64,000 bases of DNA from Comamonas sp. KCTC 72670 (GTDB taxonomy: Bacteria > Myxococcota > Myxococcia > Myxococcales > Myxococcaceae), in contig BNCN01000005.1 in the NCBI GenBank assembly GCA_014656495.1, positions 434,001 through 498,000 of the forward strand, given 5' to 3'. This document shows positions 50,354-58,822 of the stretch, in pieces; position 1 is the first letter of the stretch, and every line of letters begins with the position of its first letter. The notes beneath the pieces are model-generated. The model was given only the letters and a program-made list of their open reading frames with translations. It ran no database searches and had not been told where the DNA came from. The position numbers and the translations under genes were made by a program.

Positions 50354-51445
50354 TCAGGCGCGCATGCAGCTCACGTCGCCATCCTGGGAGCGGATGAACG
50401 CCGCGGTGAGTTCGGAGCCCAGGGCGGCGCACAGCACATCGAAGGTGCGCCGGCGGGCGCCGCCGACGACGGAGGGCTGACTGGCCAGCGTCTCGGGGTG
50501 GCGCACGAAGATGTTGTAGCCCACGATGCAGCCATCCGCGCGAAGCACGGTGATTCCATCCGTGGCCATCATGCCTCGCAGCAGCTGCGCGGTGGCTCGC
50601 ACGGCGGTGCCAGCATTGACGGTGGGATCCGCGTGGTAGCGCTCCAGCAGCGCCACGATGTCCAGCGGCCGGGGCAGGATGATGCCGTCCACGAACAGCG
50701 AGGAGCCCGCGCGCTCCCGGGGCAGCACCGCCACCAGCGCGCCATGGGAGCCCTGCATCACCTCGAAGAGCACGCGGCGGAAGAAGCCTCGGGCGCGCTC
50801 GCGGCTGGGCATGGAGATGGCGTCGGTGACGGCGTCGGCCAACTCGGCCATGACCTCGGGCGGCGAGGCCGACTCCACCTTCGCGCCAGACAGGTACACG
50901 TGCCGGCACAGCCCTCCACCCGAGCGCAGCTCCAGGATGTTGTCCGCGAGCTGCACCACGCCGATGACACCCGCGCCGGGGTCCTCCACGCGGCGCAGGC
51001 GCTCCAGCGGCGTCTCCGCCAGGGGGAAGGGGTCCGTCCGGAAGACGCCGTACGCGAAGCCCTCGGGGACGCGCAGCAGGTAGAGCGCCCACCAGCGGCC
51101 CTGGCCCAGCGGGGCGCATTGCTTGAGCGCGCGTTGGATGGTGGCGCGCGAGCGGGGACCGATGCCGATGGCAATCGGGTCATGCCCGCCCAGTTGTTCC
51201 AGCATCTGCCCCAGGTCGTCACCCACGAAGGCCATGGGGAAGAGCGGGGCGCCCTCCTCGCGGTACCGCGACAGGGTGACGATGAGCTCGCCGATGGAGT
51301 CCGCCGTCAGCTCGCAGGTCATCCGAGCTTCATCCAGGAACGTGCCGACCGCCTCGGTCAGCAGGTGGCGGAAGGAGAGGACGGGCGGTGATGCGCCCGC
51401 GTCGGCTGGGTCCGAGCCGTTCATGAGGCGTACAGCATGGCGCAT
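50354..51445 (-). CDS. DAC-like (DisA_N-related) putative nucleotide sensor or cyclase (363 aa)
   Basis: The C-terminal third resembles the diadenylate cyclase fold: GTAVRATAQLLRGMMATDGITVLRADG (D296, place of the DGA motif), then GGARRRTF (329-336, place of GTRHR) and a final AAFIRSQDGD strand where DisA has VVSEE/D-G. Both key motifs are altered (DGI for DGA, RRR for RHR), as in the DACN-type sensor proteins described in nucleotide-signalling surveys. The N-terminal 250 residues are a mixed alpha/beta sensor-like region with IGVVQLADNILELRSGG. Whether it makes or binds a nucleotide is open. Confidence 0.6.
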   Translation of the reverse strand: MRHAVRLMNGSDPADAGASPPVLSFRHLLTEAVGTFLDEARMTCELTADSIGELIVTLSRYREEGAPLFPMAFVGDDLGQMLEQLGGHDPIAIGIGPRSRATIQRALKQCAPLGQGRWWALYLLRVPEGFAYGVFRTDPFPLAETPLERLRRVEDPGAGVIGVVQLADNILELRSGGGLCRHVYLSGAKVESASPPEVMAELADAVTDAISMPSRERARGFFRRVLFEVMQGSHGALVAVLPRERAGSSLFVDGIILPRPLDIVALLERYHADPTVNAGTAVRATAQLLRGMMATDGITVLRADGCIVGYNIFVRHPETLASQPSVVGGARRRTFDVLCAALGSELTAAFIRSQDGDVSCMRA

Positions 51446-51496
51446 TGACGCCAGTCACGCACGGACGGAGTTGCCATGGCGTCGTGCCTCCACCCG

Positions 51497-53239
51497 TCAG
51501 GACAAGCCCGCCCGTGCCGCATCCAGTTGAGCCGCCGTGTGCGCCCAGTCGCCCGCCAGCCCGTCGAGCTGCTTCAGTACGTCGGAGAAGTATCGCTCCT
51601 CCAGCGCCTTCGACAGGGTGGCGCCATGGGCATCCGCCCACTTCTTGGTGACCCGGGCTCGGACCTGCGCCCCCAGCAGGTCCACGAAGCGCTCCATCAG
51701 CGGGGTGGACAGCAGGGTGCCGGCCCAGACCACCGCGTCATGGCCCATGCCCCCCGTGGCCACCGTCACCACCGCCGCGGCGCCGGACGGCACCGAGTAC
51801 ACCAGCGTCGTCAGCGCCTGGAGAATCTCCTCCCGCATGCCGCCCTGGAGCTCCGCCGCCACCAGCTCGCGGCAGTACGCGTACAGCGTGGCCCGGTCCG
51901 CGGCGTGAGCGTGCAGGGGTTCGAAGCCCAGGGGCTCCTCCAGCCTGGTCAGCGTCACTGGCCCAAAGGCCTCTTCTAGTTGCACCCGCGTCTGCGCATC
52001 GGCGCGCCACGTCGCCACCTCGGGCGCGAAGGCGTCCACCAGCCGCCGCACGCCGTCCTTCAACGTCTCATCCACGGCGTGGGTCGGCGTCTCCATACCC
52101 GGGACATCGGGGGCGGTGAAGGACTCGCGCACCTTGCGCGTGACGAAGGTGAGCGCGGTGGCCAGTCCTCGGAAGGGCAGCCGCACCCACTTGTGGAACT
52201 GGCTGCGCGCGTCCAGCTCGTCGCGGAAGGCGTCGATGAGCACGTCGGCGGGCACGGCCTTGAGCGCCGCATGGGCTCCCACGACGCTCAGCTCGTGCCT
52301 CAGCCGCTGACGGAGCCGGTCGGGTTCCTGGGCCGCGTGCGTGGCCGCGCGTGACACGGCCTCCATTTCCGCGCGCGCGTCCGCGATGGACGCCTCCAGC
52401 GCCCGGGCCTTCAGCTCGCGCGCGTGCTCGGCCTGGCCCAGCAGGGCTCCGAGGGCGGGCTTTCCATCGAGGGGCTCGGTGGCCAGCGGCTTGAGGCCCG
52501 CCTCGACGTCGGGCTGATGCGGCGCCAGATAGCGCGCGAGGGCTGGGTGCCCCACGTCACCGGCGAGCTTGTCCAGGTGGCCCCGGGCCACCTCTTCACG
52601 CGTGGCCTCGTTGTAGACGAGCAGGTACGGCCGACCGTGCCCCACGGCCGCGCGCAGGAAGTCCACCAGGGCGGCGTTCTGATACGTCTGCCGGCTGGTC
52701 ACGAAGACGAGCACGTCCACGGTGACGAGCAGGGCCTCCGCGCGCTCCCGGTTGTCGCGGTACACGCTGTCGAAGTCCGGCGTGTCCATGACGAGCAGCC
52801 CGCGTGGCACCGCCTCCGACAGCACCAGGTACAGCCGGCCCGGAGGGCCTGACTGGTCCACCGGCGCCGCCTCGCCCGAGGCCACTGGCACGGTGTCGTA
52901 ACGCCGCGTGAGGTAGTCCTTGAGCGGGCCGCTCCACGACTCCGGATGGGCCGCCGCCAGGCACTGCTTGGTGAGTCCGCCCTCGGGCCTCGCGGGGGAC
53001 AGCGACGCGCCCACCAGCGAGTTGAAGAGCGTGGACTTGCCCACGTTGTTGGGCCCGGCGATGGCCACCAGCAGCAGCGGGGCATCGGCGGAGCCCAGGC
53101 GGGGCAGCAGGTCGCGGCGCAGGCGTTCGGCCAGACGGCGCGCGAGCTCGGCGTCCGCGGCGTCCGGAAAGCGCTCGGGCGCGGGCAGGGCGTCCAGGGC
53201 GGACGCGAGGGAGGTGCGCAGGGTGTACGGGTCTCTCAT
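51497..53239 (-). CDS. Dynamin-like GTPase (580 aa)
   Basis: P-loop AGPNNVGKSTLFNSLVG (about residues 61-77), switch II/G3 LLVMDTPDFDSVYRDNRERAEALL, then VTVDVLVFVTSRQTYQNAALVDFLRA, where VYNEA replaces the G4 NKxD. The C-terminal two thirds are helical, with a coiled-coil segment (LKARALEASIADARAEMEAVSRAA) and a moderately hydrophobic stretch near residues 485-525. Belongs to the broad dynamin/Era-like membrane GTPases. Start at 53239 (MRDPYTL). Distant paralogue of the GTPase at 38988. Confidence 0.82.
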   Translation of the reverse strand: MRDPYTLRTSLASALDALPAPERFPDAADAELARRLAERLRRDLLPRLGSADAPLLLVAIAGPNNVGKSTLFNSLVGASLSPARPEGGLTKQCLAAAHPESWSGPLKDYLTRRYDTVPVASGEAAPVDQSGPPGRLYLVLSEAVPRGLLVMDTPDFDSVYRDNRERAEALLVTVDVLVFVTSRQTYQNAALVDFLRAAVGHGRPYLLVYNEATREEVARGHLDKLAGDVGHPALARYLAPHQPDVEAGLKPLATEPLDGKPALGALLGQAEHARELKARALEASIADARAEMEAVSRAATHAAQEPDRLRQRLRHELSVVGAHAALKAVPADVLIDAFRDELDARSQFHKWVRLPFRGLATALTFVTRKVRESFTAPDVPGMETPTHAVDETLKDGVRRLVDAFAPEVATWRADAQTRVQLEEAFGPVTLTRLEEPLGFEPLHAHAADRATLYAYCRELVAAELQGGMREEILQALTTLVYSVPSGAAAVVTVATGGMGHDAVVWAGTLLSTPLMERFVDLLGAQVRARVTKKWADAHGATLSKALEERYFSDVLKQLDGLAGDWAHTAAQLDAARAGLS

Positions 53240-53346
53240 CACCAGAAGTCCGCGCACCTCAGCACGCGGAGCGCTCCCTGCCCAGGCACTTGTCCCTCCA
53301 GGTGTCGGCCAGGGACAGAGCGGGTGGCGCGCGGTAGGGTGTCGCC

Positions 53347-54702
53347 ATGCGCCTCTTCGCCGTCTGCCTGCTCCTGTCGGGGCTCGTTGCCTGCACCGCC
53401 GCGAACTCGAATGTTGCTCCCGCGGACGCCTCGCACGCCGGGGCACCCCTGCCGTTCATCCAGGATGACTACGCCCGTGCGCTGGCGGAGGCGAAGGCGA
53501 AGGGCGTCCCGCTCTTCGTCGACGTCTGGGCGCCCTGGTGTCACACGTGCCGCTCGATGAAGGCCTACGTCCTGTCGGACGCATCGCTGGCCCGGCACGC
53601 GGACCGCTTCGTGTGGCTGGAGGTGAACACCGACCTGACGTCGAACGCGGCGTTCCAGGAGCAGTACCCGGTGGAGTTCTGGCCCACGCTGTACGTCATC
53701 GACCCGCGCCAGGAGAAGGCCCTGCTGCGCTTCGCCGGCAGCGCCACCGTGGCGCAGTTGGAGAAGCTCTTCGAGGACGGCGAGCGCGCGTACAAGGGCG
53801 GCATCACGGGCGCGGAGGCCCTGCTGGCGCGCGGTGACGCGCTCTACGCGGAGGGGCGCTCGGCGGAGGCGGCCGAGACGCTCGCGGAGGCCCTGACCGA
53901 GGCGCCCGCGGACTGGTCCCGCCGGGGCCGCGCGGTGGAGTCGTTGCTGACGGCGATGTATGGCGCCAAGCAGCACGAGGACTGCGCGCGCAAGGCGCTG
54001 GAGGAGCTGCCGAAGACGCCGCGCTCGCTGTCCTGGGCCAATGGGGCCCTGCTGGGCATGTACTGCGTGCTGTCGCTGCCCGAGGACGCCGCTGCGGGGA
54101 CGGCGCTGCGCGAGGGACTGGAGGCGAAGGTGGCGGAGGCCCTGGCGCCGCCCGCCATCGAGATGTCCGCCGATGACCGCTCCGGCTTGTACGAAGTGCG
54201 CGTGCAGGCGCGCGAGGCGGCGAAGGACACGGCTGCCGTGAAGGCGCTGTCCGCGGAGTGGCTGGCGTTCCTGGAGGCCGAGGCGGCGAAGGCGCCCAAC
54301 CCCCAGGCGCGCACGGTGTTCGATTCGCACCGCATGCTCGCGGCGATGAAGCTGGAGACGCCGGGACGCGCGATTCCGGCCATCGAGCAGAGCGAGAAGG
54401 ACCTGCCCCAGGACTACAACCCGCCCGCGCGGCTGGCGACGCTGTACCGGCTGGAGGGGCGGCTCGACGACGCGCTCGCCGCCAGTGAGCGTGCCCTAGC
54501 GCGTGTCCAGGGCGCGCGGCGGCTGTCGGTCCTCTCCGGCCGCGCGGACATCTTCGTCGCGCGCAAGGACACGGCGGGCGCCGTGAAGACGCTGGAGGAG
54601 GCCATCACCTTCGCGAAGACGCTGCCCGCCTCGCAGGTGTCTCCCCGCATGGTGGCGGGCCTGGAGAAGAAGCTCAACGGGCTTCGGGCTTCGGCGCGGT
54701 AG
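53347..54702 (+). CDS. Lipoprotein with thioredoxin domain and TPR-like repeats (451 aa)
   Basis: Signal peptide with lipobox (LVAC, C16). A thioredoxin domain follows with VPLFVDVWAPWCHTCRSMKAYV (C65-x2-C68) and VEFWPTLYVIDP with the cis-proline, close to DsbD-gamma/DUF255-type thioredoxins. From about residue 150 the protein is all alpha-helical with TPR-like pairs (AEGRSAEAAETLAEALTEAP, LEGRLDDALAASERALARV). Probably periplasmic, reducing or monitoring disulfides in a multiprotein setting. Its end overlaps the phosphoesterase gene by 29 bp. Confidence 0.85.
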   Translation: MRLFAVCLLLSGLVACTAANSNVAPADASHAGAPLPFIQDDYARALAEAKAKGVPLFVDVWAPWCHTCRSMKAYVLSDASLARHADRFVWLEVNTDLTSNAAFQEQYPVEFWPTLYVIDPRQEKALLRFAGSATVAQLEKLFEDGERAYKGGITGAEALLARGDALYAEGRSAEAAETLAEALTEAPADWSRRGRAVESLLTAMYGAKQHEDCARKALEELPKTPRSLSWANGALLGMYCVLSLPEDAAAGTALREGLEAKVAEALAPPAIEMSADDRSGLYEVRVQAREAAKDTAAVKALSAEWLAFLEAEAAKAPNPQARTVFDSHRMLAAMKLETPGRAIPAIEQSEKDLPQDYNPPARLATLYRLEGRLDDALAASERALARVQGARRLSVLSGRADIFVARKDTAGAVKTLEEAITFAKTLPASQVSPRMVAGLEKKLNGLRASAR

Positions 54703-55840
54703 CCGCGGCGCGGGCGTCCAGGTCGAGCAGCTCGTAGGCGTCGGCCGGGCACTCGCGCATGCCCCCATCGGTGAACACCATCACCGCCGCGCCAGGCGAG
54801 GGCGGCGGGGGTGGTCCGTGCGCGTAGTCCACGCGCGTCCCGTCGGTGACGAGGTGCCGGAGCACGCCGTTGTGCACCCCGATGGAGGGCAGCCCCAGCA
54901 TTGAGCGGTTGCGCTTGTCGCGCGTGTGGCCCACCACCTGCGTCAGGCCCAGGGGCAGCCGCCTCGGGTCGAACCGGCGCCGAGGCGTGCCGCGCGCCCG
55001 CTCCGCGTCCTCGGGGAGCAGGCTGGGGCGCTGGTAGAAGATGCCCGTCCCTTCTCCGCGCGCCGCGTCTCCGGGCTGGTGCAGTCCCGGGATGACGAGC
55101 GGACCGTGCGTCCACGCCGCCACCGCCGTGTCGAGCGCGGCGTTCAGCGCCTCCGCGACAGCGCCCGCGTCCGCGCGTCGTGCCTGGAGCAGCCCCGTCA
55201 GGTCGAGGTCTTCACGGGTGACGCCCGCGTGCAGCACCAGCAGGTCCGGGCCCGCGGCGTGGGCCACGCGGAAGCGCTTCACGCGCAGCAGGTGCTCCAC
55301 CCAGGTGTGCTGCGCCTCGCGGAAGTTGCCGAAGTCGCGCGCCACCAGCTCCGCCGAGGGGACCTGCGGCCAGCGCGTGAGGAAGGCCTGCTCGGCGGCG
55401 GCGTCCGTGTCGCCCCCCCGGTAGGCCTGGTCCGCCTCTGCCTGGGCGATGGCGAAGCGCGCGTCGGTGAAGCCAGCGAGCTCGCCCACCCGCCCCAGGT
55501 CGTGGTTGCCCAGGAGCATCACCGCCTGGTCGGAGGGGTGCGCGGCCAGCCAGGCCACCAGGGCCAACCCGCTGGCGGCCGCGTGGGCGCGCTCCTCGGG
55601 CTTGCCCCAATCGAAGTGGTCTCCCACGGAGACGAGCTGCACGCCGGGCTGGAGCCAGCCGTCCTCTCCCAGCACCCCGTGCCGCGCGAGGATGGCCAGG
55701 ACCTGCTCCAGGTCGGCCTGCGGGTCTCCCATCACGAGCCGCCGCCGCCACGTGCCGCCACGCGCCGGGGCGGAGCGGGGCCCCGCGGCGACGGCTTCCT
55801 GGGCGCGAGCGAGCGCGGTGCGAATGAGGACGGCGGTCAC
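54674..55840 (-). CDS. Calcineurin-like metallophosphoesterase (388 aa)
   Basis: Metallophosphoesterase motifs in order: VMGDPQADLEQ (usual DxH altered to DPQ), VSVGDHFDWG, LLGNHDLG, VLHAGV and VVGHTRDK. This resembles diadenosine tetraphosphatase or serine/threonine phosphatase-like enzymes. The first metal ligand set is changed (GDPQ instead of GDIH), so metal use may differ. The GTG start overlaps the stop of the LuxR-type gene upstream (GTGA), so regulator and enzyme form an operon. Confidence 0.85.
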   Translation of the reverse strand: MTAVLIRTALARAQEAVAAGPRSAPARGGTWRRRLVMGDPQADLEQVLAILARHGVLGEDGWLQPGVQLVSVGDHFDWGKPEERAHAAASGLALVAWLAAHPSDQAVMLLGNHDLGRVGELAGFTDARFAIAQAEADQAYRGGDTDAAAEQAFLTRWPQVPSAELVARDFGNFREAQHTWVEHLLRVKRFRVAHAAGPDLLVLHAGVTREDLDLTGLLQARRADAGAVAEALNAALDTAVAAWTHGPLVIPGLHQPGDAARGEGTGIFYQRPSLLPEDAERARGTPRRRFDPRRLPLGLTQVVGHTRDKRNRSMLGLPSIGVHNGVLRHLVTDGTRVDYAHGPPPPPSPGAAVMVFTDGGMRECPADAYELLDLDARAAATAPKPEAR

Positions 55841-56964
55841 GAACTCTGGAAGAAGCGGGCGATCAGCGCCGAGCGGCTCTCCACCTGGGCCTTGCTTAGC
55901 AGATGCGTGACGTGGACCTCCACGGTGCGCTCGGCGCAGCCCAGCCGCCCCGCGATGGACTTGTTCGTCTCACCCTGGATGATGTGGGTGAGCACCTCGG
56001 ACTCGCGCGCGGTGAGCGACCAGCGCGCGGACAGGGCCTGCACGCGCGCGGCGGCGCTGGAGGCGGTGCCCGTGTCGATGGCGAGGTAGTGGGGCGGCAG
56101 GCCGGTGGTGACCAGCGGCGTCATCGTGAGCGGGCCGGAGCAGGGAATGCCTTGCGCGCCGCGCCGCAGCGAGTCCATCAGCTCCGGGTCGTGGCGCTCC
56201 AGGCGGGCACGGCCGGCGTTGTTGGCGTGCACCACCCGGCCACTGGAGCTGACCACCCAGGCGGCGCGGCCCAGGGCCTCCATGGCCACCTGCAGCGCCG
56301 TGGACATCAGGCCCGACTCGCGCAGCCGCGTCTCCATGGTGAGCCGCCGTTGCAGGGCGGGCGTCAAGGCCTGGAGCAGGCGCTGCTCGCGTTCGGTGAA
56401 GGGCTCGGCGCGGGCCAGGCCCACCCAGCCCAGCAGCACGGGTCCATCACAGACGAGCGTGCGAAGCCATTGCATGTGCTCCACGCCCAGTTGCCGGAAC
56501 ATCGCGCCCGTGCGGAGGCGGATGCGCTCGCGGGTGCTCTCCAGCGCCTCCTCGCTCATGCCCAGCCGCCGGCCCACCTCGGTGGCGGACACGTCATGCA
56601 GCGGCATCTGCCGCGCTGTCTCGGTTTCCGCCAGCGAGCGGAAATGCAGCGCGCGGTTGCGCTGGGCAGGCTCGGGCCGCGCGGGATTGAACCAACCCCA
56701 CGGCTCGTTCCAGGCAGACACCTGCGTCTCGATGGCGGCTTGCACTGCCGCTGCGGGGAATGGGAAGCCCGCACTGTAGGAGTAGCTCGCGTGGTAGCGC
56801 TCAGGGCCCACGTCCACGCCGTAGGCAACGGCGCGCTCGGCCCGCAAAGCCTCTCGTAGAGCACTCAGCACCAAGGGCAAGGACTCCGCCCCGGGCTCGG
56901 CCTCCACGAGCAACGCCTCCAGGTCTGTCAGCAGGCCCTGCTCCTCGGAATTCAAACGAATCAC
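55837..56964 (-). CDS. LuxR-type HTH regulator with GAF/PAS-like sensor region (375 aa)
   Basis: C-terminal GerE/LuxR HTH: WSLTARESEVLTHIIQGETNKSIAGRLGCAERTVEVHVTHLLSKAQVESRSALIARF. The first 300 residues contain a GAF-like unit (LREALRAERAVAYGVDVG, WLRTLVCDGPVLLGWVGLAR with FTEREQRLLQALTPAL) and a PAS-like stretch (WVVSSSGRVVHANNAGRARL). No receiver domain, so it is likely ligand- or redox-controlled. A perfect 12-bp palindrome (57028-57039) lies upstream. Next gene: metallophosphoesterase. Confidence 0.85.
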   Translation of the reverse strand: MIRLNSEEQGLLTDLEALLVEAEPGAESLPLVLSALREALRAERAVAYGVDVGPERYHASYSYSAGFPFPAAAVQAAIETQVSAWNEPWGWFNPARPEPAQRNRALHFRSLAETETARQMPLHDVSATEVGRRLGMSEEALESTRERIRLRTGAMFRQLGVEHMQWLRTLVCDGPVLLGWVGLARAEPFTEREQRLLQALTPALQRRLTMETRLRESGLMSTALQVAMEALGRAAWVVSSSGRVVHANNAGRARLERHDPELMDSLRRGAQGIPCSGPLTMTPLVTTGLPPHYLAIDTGTASSAAARVQALSARWSLTARESEVLTHIIQGETNKSIAGRLGCAERTVEVHVTHLLSKAQVESRSALIARFFQSS

Positions 56965-57027
56965 GGTCAGTGAAGTATACGCCCGTTAGGGATTGGGCCC
57001 AGTACCTGACCACTTTCCGCACAAGTC

Positions 57028-57106
57028 TTGAACGTTCAAAATTATCCGCGCGGGGCTCAATCCCTCTGATTGAGCATGGGTTTGGAATGACCCGGGGTTT
57101 TCCCCG
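57028..57106 (-). promoter_or_regulatory. Palindromes in front of the LuxR-type gene
   Basis: TTGAACGTTCAA (57028-57039) is a perfect 12-bp palindrome in an AT-rich patch 64 bp before the start and is a candidate operator. Further upstream are two hairpins, GCTCAAT / ATTGAGC (57055-57075) and CGGGG-tttt-CCCCG (57093-57106), which could terminate transcripts coming from the membrane protein gene at 57292. Confidence 0.5.
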
Positions 57107-57291
57107 ATAGCAGGAAATGGGGCTCTGGCGGAACACTCTCGCGCTGGCCCCCGGGGGGGAGGGCCGCCGCGGTGAACTGTGAGCGCGCGCCGGGCGCTCG
57201 GTTTCGGGTGCCCGGTGCGCCGCTCCTTTCCGACTCGCAAACCCCTGACGCCAACCCACGAGGATGGTTGCCTTTGTCAGGCCACCTGACC

Positions 57292-57639
57292 TCATGGGAC
57301 ATGCAGGAAGCGCGGCAGCCGCCCGGGGGGCACCACCCTGCGCAGGAAGTGGAGCATTCCCAGCGCGAGGTAGGCCATGCCGAAGGCGAGCGCCGTCCAG
57401 GCGAGCCAGGCGCTGATGGCTCCCGTGCCCAGGGCCACCAACGCCCAGATGGACAGCCCGGTGCCAACGCCCCAGGGCATGGCCGAGCGCAGGTGCGGTC
57501 CGCTGAAGGCTCCACCCAGGGCGCAGAGCGCCGCTGCGAGGATGCCGAAGCCGAACCACTTCGGCTCCCCGACGGGAAAGATGGCCGCCATGGAGAGCAG
57601 CACCGTGAAGAGTCCGAGTATCGCGAGCCCCAGCGTCAT
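57292..57639 (-). CDS. Small four-helix membrane protein (115 aa)
   Basis: Four hydrophobic segments: LAILGLFTVLLSMAAIFPV, FGILAAALCALGGAFSG, GTGLSIWALVALGTGAI and TALAFGMAYLALGMLHFL, with a basic C-terminus. No signature was recognised; it recalls SPW-repeat or DUF-type small membrane proteins. Alone in its transcription unit. Confidence 0.7.
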   Translation of the reverse strand: MTLGLAILGLFTVLLSMAAIFPVGEPKWFGFGILAAALCALGGAFSGPHLRSAMPWGVGTGLSIWALVALGTGAISAWLAWTALAFGMAYLALGMLHFLRRVVPPGRLPRFLHVP

Positions 57640-57868
57640 GGCCTTACTCCGTGTGGAGGTTCGTTGGAAAGGTGCTCACCCGGCGCGTAGCGCGTAACGC
57701 ACCTGCGGTTCGTGGGCTTCGCGCCATGCCGCATGATGTCGTGCGCAAAGGGGCGAAATCGCGGCATCCTCCGCGTCGGCACGCCGCTGGCTAGGCTGCC
57801 GACTGGATGTACCACCGTGCGACGGCCGGCCCACGTGGATGACGGATGGACAGCCTGGAATGCGTTCG

Positions 57869-58822
57869 ATGAACACGAAGAGCTCCGCGAAGCGCGCGCT
57901 GTGCATGGCAGTGGTGATGACCCTCTCGGGATGCAGGACGCCCGGCGCGCTGGGGCCTGGCGCCATGAGCGCCTCGGAGGGCTCGGACTCAGCGGCCTCG
58001 TCCGAAGGCTCGGACTCAGCGGCCTCGTCCGAAGGCTCCGAGTCGGGTGCTTCCTCGGACGGATCGAGCCAGTCGGAGAGCTCGGGGGAGTCGAGTCAGT
58101 CGGAGGGCTCCTCGGAGAGCTCGGGGGAGTCGAGCCAGTCCGAATCGAGCGGCTCCAGTGAAGGCTCCAGCGAGGGCTCCAGTGAGTCGAGCTCCAGCGA
58201 GGAAGGGACGAGCCACTCGGGAACCAGCGAAGGGGAATCGAACAGCTCCAGGCCGACCGAGGATGCGCTCAGCGAGGGGTCCTCCCGCAGCAGCGAGCCA
58301 GGCGGCTCCAGCGAGGGCTCCAGTGGAACGCAGCGGGCGGAAGGCGAGGCCTCGCAGTCGCGCAGCAGCAATACGGCGAACAACGACGTGGCGTCGGCGG
58401 TGACGGTGGCCACGGTGGTGATTGGCCTCGGGGTGGTCATCTGGCAGGCGTATGCGGCGGAGCAGCGACGGCGGGGTGTGTCGCCTCGCGAGGCGGGCCG
58501 CGCGGCGCAGGTGTACCTCCGAGCGCGGACGCACCAGCTGCGTGAGGACCTCGCGCTGGGGGCGGGGCCGACGGTGGAGGACCTGGCGGCGGCGGCGCGC
58601 ATCCGGCGCGAGCACCTGGGCGTCTTCGGCGGCGTGCTGCGGGCCCACCGCGAGGAGCTGCTGGCGCTGGCGGAGTCGAACGCCCTCACGCCGGACCGCG
58701 CGCTCGCGTGGATGGAGCGCGTGGGTGAACTGGCCCGCGCGGATCCGCGCCTGGACGAGGACCGGCGCGCGTTCCTGGCGACATCGCTCCAGGAAGAGGG
58801 CACCGCGGTGGTGGCGCCCTGA
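57869..58822 (+). CDS. Serine-rich lipoprotein, partner of DUF4105 protein (317 aa)
   Basis: Signal peptide with lipobox LSGC. Residues 30-180 are a low-complexity Ser/Gly/Glu tract (repeats such as SEGSDSAASSEG and SGESSQSE). A membrane-like helix follows (VTVATVVIGLGVVIWQAYA), then a helical domain with REHLGVFGGVLRAHREELLALAESN, which looks like the DUF3015-type partner often placed beside DUF4105 genes. The 1-bp overlap (TGATG) with the DUF4105 gene supports a joint envelope function. Which start (57839, 57860 or 57869) is used is uncertain. Confidence 0.75.
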   Translation: MNTKSSAKRALCMAVVMTLSGCRTPGALGPGAMSASEGSDSAASSEGSDSAASSEGSESGASSDGSSQSESSGESSQSEGSSESSGESSQSESSGSSEGSSEGSSESSSSEEGTSHSGTSEGESNSSRPTEDALSEGSSRSSEPGGSSEGSSGTQRAEGEASQSRSSNTANNDVASAVTVATVVIGLGVVIWQAYAAEQRRRGVSPREAGRAAQVYLRARTHQLREDLALGAGPTVEDLAAAARIRREHLGVFGGVLRAHREELLALAESNALTPDRALAWMERVGELARADPRLDEDRRAFLATSLQEEGTAVVAP

